A stretch of 64,000 nucleotides of DNA from Fulvivirga sp. M361 (GCF_007097395.1 NZ_VKDC01000003.1:124001-188000), one strand, 5' to 3'. Positions 18,256 through 27,646 are shown, numbered from the stretch's first letter. Notes: a model not told the origin generated them from the letters alone. Numbers and translations are program-made.

Positions 18256-18642
18256 TTAGGTGTATTTCCTAAAAACCATTTTCTTTAATTCTTCCAAGGT
18301 ATGTTCATGGATTTCTTCCTGAAGGAATTCCACCACATCTTTTTTGAAACCTAATTTGATGGCAATGTCTTTGCAAAAGAGAACTTCCGTATCGAAAATC
18401 TTCTTATCGGCAAGCATTAGATCAATAATGTTGTAAAGGTAATCGAATCTCTGCTCACTGGACAATGCTCCGAGAGTACCGATGGGTTCCGGATTTCGGA
18501 TCAATTCCTTGACCTGATTTGAGGGAAACTGTTTTTTCTTAGCTAAATTAAAAATCATCTCCCTTTCCAGGTGAGAAAAATGTTTGTCAACTTCAGCCAG
18601 CTGAATGAGAATATTGAGTTGTTTTCTGGTAACGATGTCCAT
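18256..18642 (-). CDS. TerB-like helical protein
   Basis: A 128-residue, wholly helical cytoplasmic protein resembling the TerB fold. Two related helices carry the acidic pattern: L-A-E-V-D-K-H-F-S-H-L-E near residues 15-26 and L-A-D-K-K-I-F-D-T-E in the second half, as in TerB-family metal-binding repeats. It is upstream of and co-directional with the DUF177 gene, separated by 74 bases. The function is unknown and tellurite resistance should not be assumed. Confidence 0.65.
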   Translation of the reverse strand: MDIVTRKQLNILIQLAEVDKHFSHLEREMIFNLAKKKQFPSNQVKELIRNPEPIGTLGALSSEQRFDYLYNIIDLMLADKKIFDTEVLFCKDIAIKLGFKKDVVEFLQEEIHEHTLEELKKMVFRKYT

Positions 18643-18767
18643 TATTGGTCGACGAAATCAGGTAAATATAAGGCATTTGGATCATTTAAAACAAGCCACT
18701 TGTAGAAAGAACCTCAACGATTGTATATGAATACCCCTTTTTCGGGGGCAAATTGATGAATATATGC

Positions 18768-19775
18768 TTATCTGTGCTTGTTTTTGAAGATATCATAAGC
18801 CATCATTATTGCCGTGCGCATGGAAGATGCATCTGCAGTGTTCTGGCCAGCAATGCTATAAGCAGTGCCATGGTCAGGCGAAGTTCTGATTATCGGGAGG
18901 CCTGCAGTATAATTTACACCCTGCTGAAATGAAATGGTTTTAAAAGGGATCAAACCCTGATCGTGATACATGGCCATTATGGCATCGAATTTTTTATATT
19001 CTCCCTTTCCAAAAAAACCATCCGCCGGATAAGGACCGAAAATAAGCTTACCGTTATCTTTAAGTCTTTTGACTACAGGACGAATGATGTCATCATCTTC
19101 TTTGCCAAGAAGCCCTTTTTCCCCGGCGTGTGGATTTAGTCCAAGGACAGCTATTTTAGGTTTACTGATGCCAAAGTCATTTTTTAGGGCTCCTTCGAGG
19201 ATGTTGAGTTTTGAGGTGAGCCGGTCGTCAGTGATGTACTTACTGACTTCCTTCAAAGGTATATGACCGGTCACCACACCTACTTTCAAGGTTTCAGTGG
19301 CCATCAGCATTAGACTGTCTTCTACTTCAAAAGCGTCTGTGAAATATTCAGTATGCCCCGGGAAATTAAACTCTTTGCTTTGTATATTATTTTTATTGAT
19401 GGGAGCTGTCACTATGGCGTCGATCATACCTTTTTTTAGGTCTTCCACTGACTTTTGGATGGCCATCCATGCTGCTTTCCCGGATTCGTTGGTCGCTACG
19501 CCTGTCTTGATCTCTATCATTTCACTCCAACAGTTTACGACATTCACTTTCTTTTCGTTGAATTGCTGATCATCTTTCACACTGCCAAACTGAAAATCTT
19601 CTAAACGCAGGTTTTTACGGTAATACGATAGTGCTTTTGTAGAGCCATAGATGACAGGGGTAATGTAATTTAGCAACCTTGAATCGCGTAATGATTTTAT
19701 TATTACTTCCGGTCCTATACCATTCAAATCACCTATCGTTATTCCTATTCTCGGATTCCGTAACTCACTGCTCAT
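18768..19775 (-). CDS. pdxA: 4-hydroxythreonine-4-phosphate dehydrogenase
   Basis: A step of DXP-dependent pyridoxal phosphate synthesis, oxidising 4-phosphohydroxy-L-threonine with NAD. The 335 residues match the family. G-I-T-I-G-D-L-N-G-I-G-P-E-V opens the protein, and the three metal-ligand histidines are visible in P-G-H-T-E-Y-F, L-N-P-H-A-G-E and M-Y-H-D-Q-G. R-T-S-P-D-H-G-T-A marks the C-terminal active-site part. It is divergent from rsmA with 77 bases between starts; the pdxA-rsmA adjacency also occurs in enterobacteria. Confidence 0.96.
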   Translation of the reverse strand: MSSELRNPRIGITIGDLNGIGPEVIIKSLRDSRLLNYITPVIYGSTKALSYYRKNLRLEDFQFGSVKDDQQFNEKKVNVVNCWSEMIEIKTGVATNESGKAAWMAIQKSVEDLKKGMIDAIVTAPINKNNIQSKEFNFPGHTEYFTDAFEVEDSLMLMATETLKVGVVTGHIPLKEVSKYITDDRLTSKLNILEGALKNDFGISKPKIAVLGLNPHAGEKGLLGKEDDDIIRPVVKRLKDNGKLIFGPYPADGFFGKGEYKKFDAIMAMYHDQGLIPFKTISFQQGVNYTAGLPIIRTSPDHGTAYSIAGQNTADASSMRTAIMMAYDIFKNKHR

Positions 19776-19852
19776 TATTTTAATATCTTTACACGTGACA
19801 CAACCTCTTCAATTAAGCTTGCAATTTAACGCATTTATACTGATCTAAAATA

Positions 19853-20620
19853 ATGGTTCAAGCCAAAAAGCATCTCGGACAACACTTCCTCAGAGACCAT
19901 CAAATTGCCCGTGAAATTGTGCAGGCACTGGACCTGGATGAGAATGATGTACTGGAAATAGGACCCGGTACCGGAATACTTAGTGATCACTTACTGAAAA
20001 GAGAGGGACATCGGGTCTTCCTAATGGATGTTGATCATGAATCAATCGAATATCTTCGGCAAAAATACGCATCGAATACAAGCCGGATCATTGAGGCAGA
20101 TTTTCTAAAGACGGATTTAACGTTTTTGTCTGATCAATTCAAGATCATTGGTAATTTACCTTATAATATTTCTTCTCAAATTTTTTTTAGGGTCATCGAA
20201 CTGAAGGATCAGGTTAGCGAAATAGTTTGCATGCTGCAAAAGGAAGTGGCCGAGCGTCTTGCCTCACCTCCCGGCAGTAAAGCCTATGGTATTCTTAGTG
20301 TGCTTTTACAAGCTTATTATACGATCGATTATTTATTTACCGTTGGCCCTGAAGTATTTCAACCTCCTCCAAAAGTGCATTCAGGGGTGATACGCCTGGT
20401 AAGGAATGATACCACACACTTGGAATGTGATGAAAAACTCTTTAAAACTGTTGTTAAACAGGGTTTTCAAAACCGTAGAAAAACATTGCGCAACGCACTG
20501 AAACCACTAAATTTGCCGATTGAAATTACGCGTATGGAGCTTTTAGATCGTCGAGCTGAGACACTTTCAGTTGAGGATTTTGTAGGGCTCACAAAACTTA
20601 TTGAAAAGTGGAGCAACTAG
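19853..20620 (+). CDS. rsmA: 16S rRNA dimethyladenosine transferase
   Basis: SAM-dependent enzyme (also called KsgA) that dimethylates two adjacent adenosines near the 3' end of 16S rRNA during small-subunit maturation; its loss gives kasugamycin resistance. The 255 residues show Q-H-F-L-R-D, the SAM loop E-I-G-P-G-T-G-I-L, and the adenine-methylase motif N-L-P-Y. The end overlaps the mgtE reading frame, so the two are translationally linked. Confidence 0.97.
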   Translation: MVQAKKHLGQHFLRDHQIAREIVQALDLDENDVLEIGPGTGILSDHLLKREGHRVFLMDVDHESIEYLRQKYASNTSRIIEADFLKTDLTFLSDQFKIIGNLPYNISSQIFFRVIELKDQVSEIVCMLQKEVAERLASPPGSKAYGILSVLLQAYYTIDYLFTVGPEVFQPPPKVHSGVIRLVRNDTTHLECDEKLFKTVVKQGFQNRRKTLRNALKPLNLPIEITRMELLDRRAETLSVEDFVGLTKLIEKWSN

Positions 20621-21966
20621 TGCAATTTGAATTGACCAATGAGTTTCTTGAACGTATGCGTACGGCGCTTGCGGAAAGGGATACAGATTTCATTAAAATG
20701 AGTCTTAACGGTGTTATGGCGGCTGATGTGTCTGCTCTACTCACTGAATTCGATACCGAGGACAGCAAGTACGTTCTTGAACTTTTAGATGAAGAGCTGC
20801 GGGCAGAGATCATTAATGACCTGGATGAGGATATTCGTGAAAGATTTCTGAAAGCTTTCAATGCCGGAGAACTGGCGGTTATCATCAATCACCTTGACTC
20901 TGATGATGCGGTAGATATTCTTAACGAATTACCGCTAAAGAACAGGGAAGAGGTCATAGCCAGTCTGGATAACGAAGAAAAAGAATCTCATATTCTTGAC
21001 CTGCTGCGTTACGATGATGATGTGGCCGGAGGTTTGATGGCTAAAGAGTTGATCAAGGCGAATCATAACTGGACCGTAGTGCAGTGTATAGAAGAGATCC
21101 GTCGGCAGGCGGAGAATGTCCAGAAAGTGTACTCTGTATATGTGGTTGATGATGATGATAGGCTGTTAGGTAGGGTTTCACTAAAGAAGATCATACTGGC
21201 CAATGACAGAACCAAGGTTGCTAATATTTTTGAAGATGATGTAATCTCCGTAGAGACGTTTATGTCAGAAGAAGAAGTTATCCAGATTATGACCAAATAT
21301 GATCTGGATGCTGTGCCGGTATTGAATGTTCAGGGAAAGTTATTGGGTAGGATCACCATAGACGATGTGGTGGATGTTATCACAGAGCTGGCTGAAGAGG
21401 AAAGGAATTTGATGGCTGGTATCACGGAAGATGTAGAGGAGGCAGATAGCGTGTGGATGCTTACAAGAGCACGGCTACCCTGGTTGATCGTGGGAGTGTT
21501 TGGTGGTTTTATCAGTGCAAAATTTATAGGTCTCTTTGAGCAGGAGTTGCTGCGGATAACGGCTATCGCTTTTTTTATTCCCCTGATACAGGCTACAGGT
21601 GGTAATGTAGGAATACAATCCTCTTCCATAGTAGTACAGAGTCTGGCTAATCCATCTGCCTTTAGTGATGGGATGTTGAAAAGATTGGTAAAAGTGTTTT
21701 TGGTAGCTATTTTAAATGGGCTGGTCCTGGCATTGATTGTTTACGGATTTAATATCGCTACAGGAGGAGATGCCAGTTTGTCTCTGGTGGTTTCGTTGGC
21801 CTTGTTTGGTGTAGTAATTATTGCCTCATTTTTAGGTACCGTAACACCCTTGATTTTGGATAGGTTTGGGTTGAATCCAGCCCTGGCATCAGGACCTTTT
21901 ATTACCACCACCAATGATCTTTTGGGGTTGGCCGTATACTTTTATGCTGTTCATCTGTTTTTATAA
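20608..21966 (+). CDS. mgtE: magnesium transporter, MgtE family
   Basis: A 452-residue inner-membrane Mg2+ channel. The helical N domain (about 1-130), two CBS domains (about 130-255) and five transmembrane helices (about 285-450) are in the normal order. The N and CBS domains sense cytoplasmic Mg2+ and gate the pore. There is no ATG: GTG at 20608 gives a 13-base overlap with rsmA, and a second in-frame GTG at 20620 would give a one-base TAGTG overlap. Either implies translational coupling to rsmA. Confidence 0.93.
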   Translation: MEQLVQFELTNEFLERMRTALAERDTDFIKMSLNGVMAADVSALLTEFDTEDSKYVLELLDEELRAEIINDLDEDIRERFLKAFNAGELAVIINHLDSDDAVDILNELPLKNREEVIASLDNEEKESHILDLLRYDDDVAGGLMAKELIKANHNWTVVQCIEEIRRQAENVQKVYSVYVVDDDDRLLGRVSLKKIILANDRTKVANIFEDDVISVETFMSEEEVIQIMTKYDLDAVPVLNVQGKLLGRITIDDVVDVITELAEEERNLMAGITEDVEEADSVWMLTRARLPWLIVGVFGGFISAKFIGLFEQELLRITAIAFFIPLIQATGGNVGIQSSSIVVQSLANPSAFSDGMLKRLVKVFLVAILNGLVLALIVYGFNIATGGDASLSLVVSLALFGVVIIASFLGTVTPLILDRFGLNPALASGPFITTTNDLLGLAVYFYAVHLFL

Positions 21967-21969
21967 TAT

Positions 21970-22908
21970 ATGAAATGTTTGGTAGTAGATGAAATGCATG
22001 ATAGCTTGGCCCCAATGCTTGCCGCTATAGGTTGGGAGTGCGTCTATCAGCCGAAAATTACACGAGCGGAGATCATTGATATAATCCCGGACTATGATGG
22101 TCTTATCATTCGAAGCAAGACACGTGTTGACCGGGAATTGGTAGGACATGCCAATAAGCTCAAGTTTGTAGGGCGAGCAGGTGCAGGTATTGATAATCTG
22201 GATGAAGCTGTATTAAAAATTCTGAATATCAGGGTTTTGAATGCTCCTGAGGGAAATCGAAATGCAGTGGCAGAACATACTGTAGGACTTGCCCTCGCAC
22301 TTTTAAATAATTTGACAATTGCCAATGAACAGGTCAGACAAGGAGTCTGGGATAGAGAAGGTAACCGTGGGATGGAATTGGCAAGTCAAACAGTAGGTTT
22401 GCTTGGTTACGGGTTTATGGGAACAGCGGTAGCAAAAAAGCTTACGGCTTTAGGGTGTAAAGTGCTGGTCTATGATAAATACAAGCGGACCACGGATAAT
22501 GGATTGGTTTCTTCCGTAGAAATGGATCAGATTTTTGAGGAGGCGGATATTTTTAGTATTCATGTGCCACTTACTCCGGAAACAAGAAATATGATTGATC
22601 TGAACTACCTCAATCAATTTAAAAAATCTGTTGTGATCATCAATACGGCCAGGGGGGAAGTGCTACAGTTAGAAGGTCTTCTGGAGGCCATGAAATTGGG
22701 TAAAGTAAGGAGTGCCGGGTTGGATGTTTTAGAAAATGAAAAACTTAATAACCTTACTGAAAATCAACAAATGACATTCAGTAAATTAATTAAAAGCTCT
22801 AAAATCATACTTACCCCTCATGTGGCAGGATGGTCGCTAGAGTCTTATAAACGGATCAATGAAGTACTTGCAGAGAAAATAGATGCTGAAATAAACGTAA
22901 ATAACTAA
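21970..22908 (+). CDS. D-isomer-specific 2-hydroxyacid dehydrogenase
   Basis: A 312-residue NAD-dependent dehydrogenase related to phosphoglycerate dehydrogenase. The Rossmann motif is G-Y-G-F-M-G (about 146); N-T-A-R-G-E carries the substrate Arg and T-P-H-V-A-G-W the catalytic His. It lacks the C-terminal ACT domain of long SerA proteins. The PGDH-like segment A-P-E-G-N-R-N-A-V-A-E-H favours a SerA-type or related role, but other D-2-hydroxyacids are possible. It begins 3 bases after mgtE. Confidence 0.85.
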   Translation: MKCLVVDEMHDSLAPMLAAIGWECVYQPKITRAEIIDIIPDYDGLIIRSKTRVDRELVGHANKLKFVGRAGAGIDNLDEAVLKILNIRVLNAPEGNRNAVAEHTVGLALALLNNLTIANEQVRQGVWDREGNRGMELASQTVGLLGYGFMGTAVAKKLTALGCKVLVYDKYKRTTDNGLVSSVEMDQIFEEADIFSIHVPLTPETRNMIDLNYLNQFKKSVVIINTARGEVLQLEGLLEAMKLGKVRSAGLDVLENEKLNNLTENQQMTFSKLIKSSKIILTPHVAGWSLESYKRINEVLAEKIDAEINVNN

Positions 22909-23013
22909 AAATTATTACATATTGTTAAGTTGTTAATTAAATGCAAATTTTCATTTTTCAATTCAATTTTGTTAATATCGTTACCGCGAGTTATTTTTTG
23001 ATATACGGATTTC

Positions 23014-23856
23014 ATGTTTCTTAAAACTCAACTTAAGAAGTTAAAGGACTATGTAAACTCAATCATAGAGCAGCCCATACTCACGTCGTCTATCGTATTA
23101 GGCATTTTGTCGATAGTGGTTCTGGGGCTTAGTTTGAGATACTACCTTCAAGATTTCGACACATTTTTTAGTCAGGTCATGGCTGAGGCACATGGCATGC
23201 TGTTCGATATAGCAGTGATAGGTATTCTCATTTTCTGGTTAAATAAGAATGGTGAGATGCGCCTGCGTATTCGTATGTATAGAGATGAGATAGACGACTT
23301 TCGTCTTTGGGAATCTGAGGAAGCTGCATTTCGTACCGTGGGTAATATTAAAAGGTTGAATCGGCACAATATTTATGAAATGAACCTGGTGAATTGTTAC
23401 TTATCCAGGACCAACTTAAATTATGTGAATTTAGCCGGGTCTAACCTTAACTCTGCAGACATTAGTAATGCCTTTCTTATAGAGACTAACCTGGAGAATA
23501 CGAGGTTGAATCAGACAAATCTGGAAAACTCCAATCTTAACCAGGCACTTTTAAAAGGAGCATATGCAAGTGGTGCAAACTTTAAAGATGCCTACCTGAT
23601 CAAGGCGCAATTGGAAAATGCCTTTTTGATCAAAACTAATTTTAAGAATGCATTTTTGATGGAAGCTAACCTAACAGGATGTTACCTGACAGGTGCTGAT
23701 TTTGAAAATGCCAGTTTGTATAAGGCGGATCTCAGAGGAGCCAAAGGCCTTACCATTGAGCAACTGACCAAGGCAAAGACACTCTATCTTGCCCAGTTTG
23801 ACGATGAAATATTAAATCAAATCAAAACCAATATACCCGAATTAGTGGGTAAGTAG
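23014..23856 (+). CDS. membrane-anchored pentapeptide-repeat protein
   Basis: A 280-residue protein with two membrane helices (about 22-42 and 60-77), a charged linker, and roughly 25 pentapeptide repeats (about 119-245). The repeats mainly follow the A/x-N-L-x-x pattern with Asn more common than Asp, for example E-T-N-L-E and A-N-L-T-G, and should form a right-handed quadrilateral beta helix on the cytoplasmic side. Function is unknown; pentapeptide proteins act as scaffolds or DNA mimics, but the membrane anchor argues against gyrase protection. Confidence 0.85.
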   Translation: MFLKTQLKKLKDYVNSIIEQPILTSSIVLGILSIVVLGLSLRYYLQDFDTFFSQVMAEAHGMLFDIAVIGILIFWLNKNGEMRLRIRMYRDEIDDFRLWESEEAAFRTVGNIKRLNRHNIYEMNLVNCYLSRTNLNYVNLAGSNLNSADISNAFLIETNLENTRLNQTNLENSNLNQALLKGAYASGANFKDAYLIKAQLENAFLIKTNFKNAFLMEANLTGCYLTGADFENASLYKADLRGAKGLTIEQLTKAKTLYLAQFDDEILNQIKTNIPELVGK

Positions 23857-23868
23857 AAGGTGCGTTTT

Positions 23869-23899
23869 TTTGGAGATAAACGATAAAAAACTACCTTTG
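23869..23899 (+). promoter_or_regulatory. Bacteroidota-type promoter for greA
   Basis: TTTG (23869-23872), a 19-base spacer and TACCTTTG (23892-23899) match the -33 TTTG / -7 TAnnTTTG consensus exactly. Transcription would begin near 23906, giving a leader of about 90 bases before the greA ATG at 23998. Confidence 0.75.
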
Positions 23900-23928
23900 T
23901 AATCTATTTAAACAGGATAAAGGCGTAA

Positions 23929-23966
23929 AACGGTTACATGTTTGTGACCGTTCTTTGTTTTTTATG
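23929..23966 (+). promoter_or_regulatory. terminator-like hairpin in the greA leader
   Basis: AACGGTTAC (23929-23937) pairs with GTGACCGTT (23944-23952), nine base pairs with one G-U around a 6-base loop, followed by CTTTGTTTTTTA. It lies between the promoter and the greA start codon. E. coli greA is known to have a leader attenuator, so an analogous pause or termination site is plausible here (inference). Confidence 0.5.
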
Positions 23967-23997
23967 GACTTGTAGTAAATACAATAAATCAGGAATT

Positions 23998-24471
23998 ATG
24001 GGAAATGTGTCATATTATACAAAGGAAGGATTAGATAAGTTAAAAACTGAGTTGAACGATTTGAAAACCAAGGGCAGATCTGATATTGCTCAACAAATAG
24101 CTGAGGCAAGGGACAAAGGTGATCTTAGTGAAAATGCGGAATATGATGCGGCTAAAGATGCGCAAGGACACCTTGAGGCGAAGATAGCCCAATTGGAAGA
24201 AGTAGTAGGTAATGCACGGATTATCGATGAAAGCACGATAGATACTTCGAAGGTCTCTATACTCTCAAAAGTTAAGATCAAGAACAAAAAAAATGGAGCT
24301 ACTTTTACTTACACACTGGTTTCTGAAGAGGAGGCAGACCTTAAATCGAGTAAAATTTCAGTTCAGTCACCGATTGGCAGGGGGTTATTGGGAAAAAAAC
24401 AAGGAGATGCCGCTAAAATACAGACGCCCGGCGGTGAAATAGAATTTGAGGTAGTAGAAATAGGGCTATAA
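23998..24471 (+). CDS. greA: transcription elongation factor GreA
   Basis: Rescues backtracked RNA polymerase by stimulating transcript cleavage. The protein is 157 residues from the ATG at 23998, the standard GreA length; an in-frame ATG at 23938 would add 20 unconserved residues and lies inside the leader hairpin. The coiled-coil N domain includes the tip acidic pair in the G-D-L-S-E-N-A-E-Y motif, and the C-terminal FKBP-like domain ends with P-G-G-E-I-E-F-E-V. Its stop overlaps the HIT gene start by one base. Confidence 0.96.
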   Translation: MGNVSYYTKEGLDKLKTELNDLKTKGRSDIAQQIAEARDKGDLSENAEYDAAKDAQGHLEAKIAQLEEVVGNARIIDESTIDTSKVSILSKVKIKNKKNGATFTYTLVSEEEADLKSSKISVQSPIGRGLLGKKQGDAAKIQTPGGEIEFEVVEIGL

Positions 24472-24863
24472 TGAGTAGTATTTTTAGCAAGATAATCAAC
24501 CGCGAAATCCCGGGGCACATAATTGCTGAGGATGATAATTATATTGCGTTCCTGGACATTAACCCATTAGTTGCCGGGCATTGTTTGGTGGTACCCAAAA
24601 AAGAGATTGATTATATATTTGACCTGGATGATGATACATTGTCCGGGCTCACTATTTTTGTTAAAAAGGTCGCTTTGGCCATCAAAGAAGCCATTCCTTG
24701 CTTACGGATAGGTGTAGCGGTAATCGGTATTGAAGTACCACATACCCATGTTCATCTTGTTCCACTTAACTCGATGGACGATATTAATTTCTCCAGACCC
24801 AAGCTTAACCCTGGTGAGGAAGAACTTAAGCTTGTAGCTGAGAAGATCAGTGCTTTTTTATAA
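24471..24863 (+). CDS. HIT family protein
   Basis: A 130-residue histidine-triad nucleotide-binding protein of the Hint branch, probably hydrolysing nucleoside phosphoramidates or related adenylates. The catalytic triad is H-T-H-V-H-L-V near residue 87. F-L-D-I-N-P-L-V-A-G-H is the other family signature. The start codon shares one base with the greA stop, so the two are co-translated, and the 3' end overlaps the convergent gpsA gene by 6 bases. Confidence 0.93.
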   Translation: MSSIFSKIINREIPGHIIAEDDNYIAFLDINPLVAGHCLVVPKKEIDYIFDLDDDTLSGLTIFVKKVALAIKEAIPCLRIGVAVIGIEVPHTHVHLVPLNSMDDINFSRPKLNPGEEELKLVAEKISAFL

Positions 24864-25913
24864 GAAATCAATATCGACACTGTACGGAAATTTCATTAAT
24901 TGTTGAAGAGCTTCATCCACGGTAAGGTCTTCAAAGAGTACCTGATGTATGGCATCAGTAATAGGCACACGTACTTTGTAGGTATCGGCAAATTTTTTAG
25001 CGATTTGTACGGTATTTACTCCCTCAGCTACTTCATCCATAGAATTGATGATCTCAGCTACCTTCTCACCCTTGGCAAGTCTATGACCTACAGTATAGTT
25101 ACGACTCAGTGTGCTATTACAGGTAGTGACCAGATCACCGATACCGGCCAATCCTAAAAAAGCCTGAACATTACCACCCATTGCCTGGCCTAAATGGATC
25201 ATTTCCACCATCCCGCGACTTACTAATAACCCTTTTGCATTCTGCCCGAATCCCAGCCCGCTAATGGCCCCCGATGCTATGGCAATAACATTTTTTAGCA
25301 CCCCAGCCAGTTCAATGCCTATTAAGTCTTCGTTGCCATAGACCTGAAACATTTCGTTTCTTAATAAATTGCCACCTTCTCGGATCACTTCTTTGAAATG
25401 GCTGGCTACCACGGTTGCAGCCAATTGATTTTCACTCATTTCTTTCGCCAGATTAGGGCCGGCCAGGCACCCTATTCTGAGCACCACGCTCTCATCCATG
25501 ATCACTTCACTCATAGTCTTGATCTGGTCCCGTTCTAACCTGTCAATACTACTCAGAGTCTCCCCTTCTGGTAATGAAATATCCAACCCCTTGGTGCCGT
25601 GAATAAGTATGTGATAAGGGTGAAGGTATGGTGAAAGTAACTGCATCATATCCCGAAATGAAGAGGACGGAACGATCGGAAAAATGATATCACAGGTATT
25701 GGCCAGGTGACTTAAATCACCGGTAGGGGTGATGTTTTTATGCAATGTGTGCCCCCGATGTCGCTTCGTTTCAGCAATTTTTTTTACAACGACGCTGTCT
25801 CGGGCGAAAAGTAAGACTTCAGAATTTTTTGCAAGAATATTAGCAATGGCAGAGCCAAAACTGCCTGCACCAATTACGCCAACAGGTTTTTTAGACTTTT
25901 TTTTCCAATTCAT
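24858..25913 (-). CDS. gpsA: NAD(P)-dependent glycerol-3-phosphate dehydrogenase
   Basis: Makes sn-glycerol 3-phosphate from dihydroxyacetone phosphate for phospholipids. Visible are the Rossmann motif G-A-G-S-F-G-S-A (15-22), the catalytic Lys in A-G-V-L-K-N-V, and S-R-N-Y-T-V-G in the C-terminal helical domain. The 351 residues are normal. The start overlaps the end of the acyltransferase gene by 23 bases, so the gene for the enzyme that makes G3P is coupled to one that probably acylates it. Confidence 0.95.
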   Translation of the reverse strand: MNWKKKSKKPVGVIGAGSFGSAIANILAKNSEVLLFARDSVVVKKIAETKRHRGHTLHKNITPTGDLSHLANTCDIIFPIVPSSSFRDMMQLLSPYLHPYHILIHGTKGLDISLPEGETLSSIDRLERDQIKTMSEVIMDESVVLRIGCLAGPNLAKEMSENQLAATVVASHFKEVIREGGNLLRNEMFQVYGNEDLIGIELAGVLKNVIAIASGAISGLGFGQNAKGLLVSRGMVEMIHLGQAMGGNVQAFLGLAGIGDLVTTCNSTLSRNYTVGHRLAKGEKVAEIINSMDEVAEGVNTVQIAKKFADTYKVRVPITDAIHQVLFEDLTVDEALQQLMKFPYSVDIDFL

Positions 25914-27576
25914 AGCCAGCCATTCTATTGTGATAGTAATAAAGTGTATTGAGATCTTGCGTAATAATAAGTTTGTCTTTAGTAAGTAACAATGGCCTTT
26001 TGGAGTGGTACATACCTACGTTCTCAAGCCCTGTTTTAATGACATCGTCCAGTTCACCTTTTAAGTGAAGTGCTACATTGACCTGCTTTTTTTTGTTAAG
26101 CTTAAAAATAACTTTCCTGACTTTTTCAAACTCACTCTTAAATGTGTCATAAGATATCATTAGTTCTTCCTCAGGAAGTCTGAGGAAATCATACAGGTCT
26201 AGTTTTAAGTATTCTTTTCGCCATATGTTAAAAGCAGTAAACGCTACCAGGTGGCTGGCGAATACCCTGTTTATTTTACGATACTCCTTGACAATAATAT
26301 CACTAAGCCTGCGGGTGTATTCTTTTTCACGTTGCAGGTCAACGGTGATTTTTCCATCCGACATGAAATAATCGCGGGTATCAATGACCCTTCCCTTTGC
26401 GTCTATACTATTTCCTTTTGGGTCTACATAATTGCCGAGAAGGTCCATAGCCCTACCTATTGAAACGGATATATCTGAGCCCTTTGTGAAAAATTTTAAG
26501 AGGAACTTAAGCATCTTATATGAAGTAGAATATTCATCATTTTCCACATAATACCTTTCCTGTCCTTTAATAGACAAATATTCTTTGATCAAAGTAGGAG
26601 CTTCTAATACAAAATTATAGTTGATGGTTACAGGTACAATGAACAGTTTTTTGCCATCATGATTGGGATGATTCATAAAAATGGTGCGCTGGGCTTCCAT
26701 GGCTGATCCCAGTAGTCCCATTTTCAGTGAGGTTTCTATTTTTCCACTGCGTGAACGTGTGCCACCCGGGAAAAATAATGTATGTGCTCCTTCTTGCATA
26801 GCAGCGCTCGAATAGGTTTTCAATGTTTCAAGATAGATAGGATTCTTTTTACGGCGATCGACTTTATAGGCACCCAGACTGTTCATAAAATAAGCCAGTA
26901 TCTTAATATTGAACAGATTTAAACCAGCGCCATAGATGAATGCGGGTAGGCCTAATACATGAATGATCCATCCAATCAGGATAGAATCCAGGTTGCTAAA
27001 ATGAGTAGGTACCATCACCACGGTACCAATTCTTGCTAACTTTCTTAACTGTTTTGCTTTACCGGTGATTTGTATCTTGTCGTTAAGAGAATACTCATTG
27101 GAGAAAAGTGCATTGAAACGTTTTACCCGGGTAGCATTCAATAATTTTGAGAAGCCAAATTTTATTATTTCACGAGCTAATTTGTAACGGCTTTTTTTGA
27201 AATTACCGGCTATTTCATTGGCGTATCTGGAAATAATGCGCTTTAAGATTTCTTCTTCTTTTTCACGAGAACCTGATTTGCTGACCAGCTCTACCAATTC
27301 CTGACGTACAGTATTCCAAAATGAGTAATCATCAGGAGGATCTACAAGCCAGGGATTCTTTTTAATACGAAGCTTCTCCAGGTATAAAGTAGTTTCAAGC
27401 TCTTCCCTAAGATTGTTACGCCTTACATTATCCTTACATATTTTATCAAAGGTCTCTTCAATTACAGTCTCAACAAACTGTTTTCTATTCTTACTTAACT
27501 GGACTACGGGCCAGTCTTTCGTTCCTTCTAAAATAGGTTTATAAGATTTTTGTCTACCGCTGTCCTGGGACTTCAT
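25891..27576 (-). CDS. PlsB-like glycerol-3-phosphate 1-O-acyltransferase
   Basis: A 561-residue membrane-associated acyltransferase. The four catalytic blocks appear in order: P-T-H-F-S-N-L-D-S (His192, Asp197), G-A-Y-K-V-D-R-R (about 235-242), F-P-G-G-T-R-S-R-S-G-K (269-279) and V-P-V-T-I-N-Y. Block order and flanking length fit the PlsB/GPAT group rather than the short PlsC family. The first 150 residues and the C-terminal 170 are specific to this family. Overlap with gpsA supports use of glycerol 3-phosphate. PlsX at 16.5 kb implies that a PlsX/PlsY route may also exist. Confidence 0.82.
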   Translation of the reverse strand: MKSQDSGRQKSYKPILEGTKDWPVVQLSKNRKQFVETVIEETFDKICKDNVRRNNLREELETTLYLEKLRIKKNPWLVDPPDDYSFWNTVRQELVELVSKSGSREKEEEILKRIISRYANEIAGNFKKSRYKLAREIIKFGFSKLLNATRVKRFNALFSNEYSLNDKIQITGKAKQLRKLARIGTVVMVPTHFSNLDSILIGWIIHVLGLPAFIYGAGLNLFNIKILAYFMNSLGAYKVDRRKKNPIYLETLKTYSSAAMQEGAHTLFFPGGTRSRSGKIETSLKMGLLGSAMEAQRTIFMNHPNHDGKKLFIVPVTINYNFVLEAPTLIKEYLSIKGQERYYVENDEYSTSYKMLKFLLKFFTKGSDISVSIGRAMDLLGNYVDPKGNSIDAKGRVIDTRDYFMSDGKITVDLQREKEYTRRLSDIIVKEYRKINRVFASHLVAFTAFNIWRKEYLKLDLYDFLRLPEEELMISYDTFKSEFEKVRKVIFKLNKKKQVNVALHLKGELDDVIKTGLENVGMYHSKRPLLLTKDKLIITQDLNTLYYYHNRMAGYELEKKV

Positions 27577-27646
27577 TCTTTTGATTTTATGGCGCCAAAG
27601 ATAGCAGAAAGAAGTTATTGGATTTTGAACATGTTATTTTTAAACC

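Noticed and set aside
18733-18747. CCCC/GGGG hairpin between pdxA and the TerB-like gene
   Set aside because: A 4-bp stem without a T-run on either strand; too weak to call.
23400-23750. Regular short repeats, considered as a repeat array
   Set aside because: They are codons of pentapeptide repeats in one open frame; the DNA units are not identical and there are no spacers.
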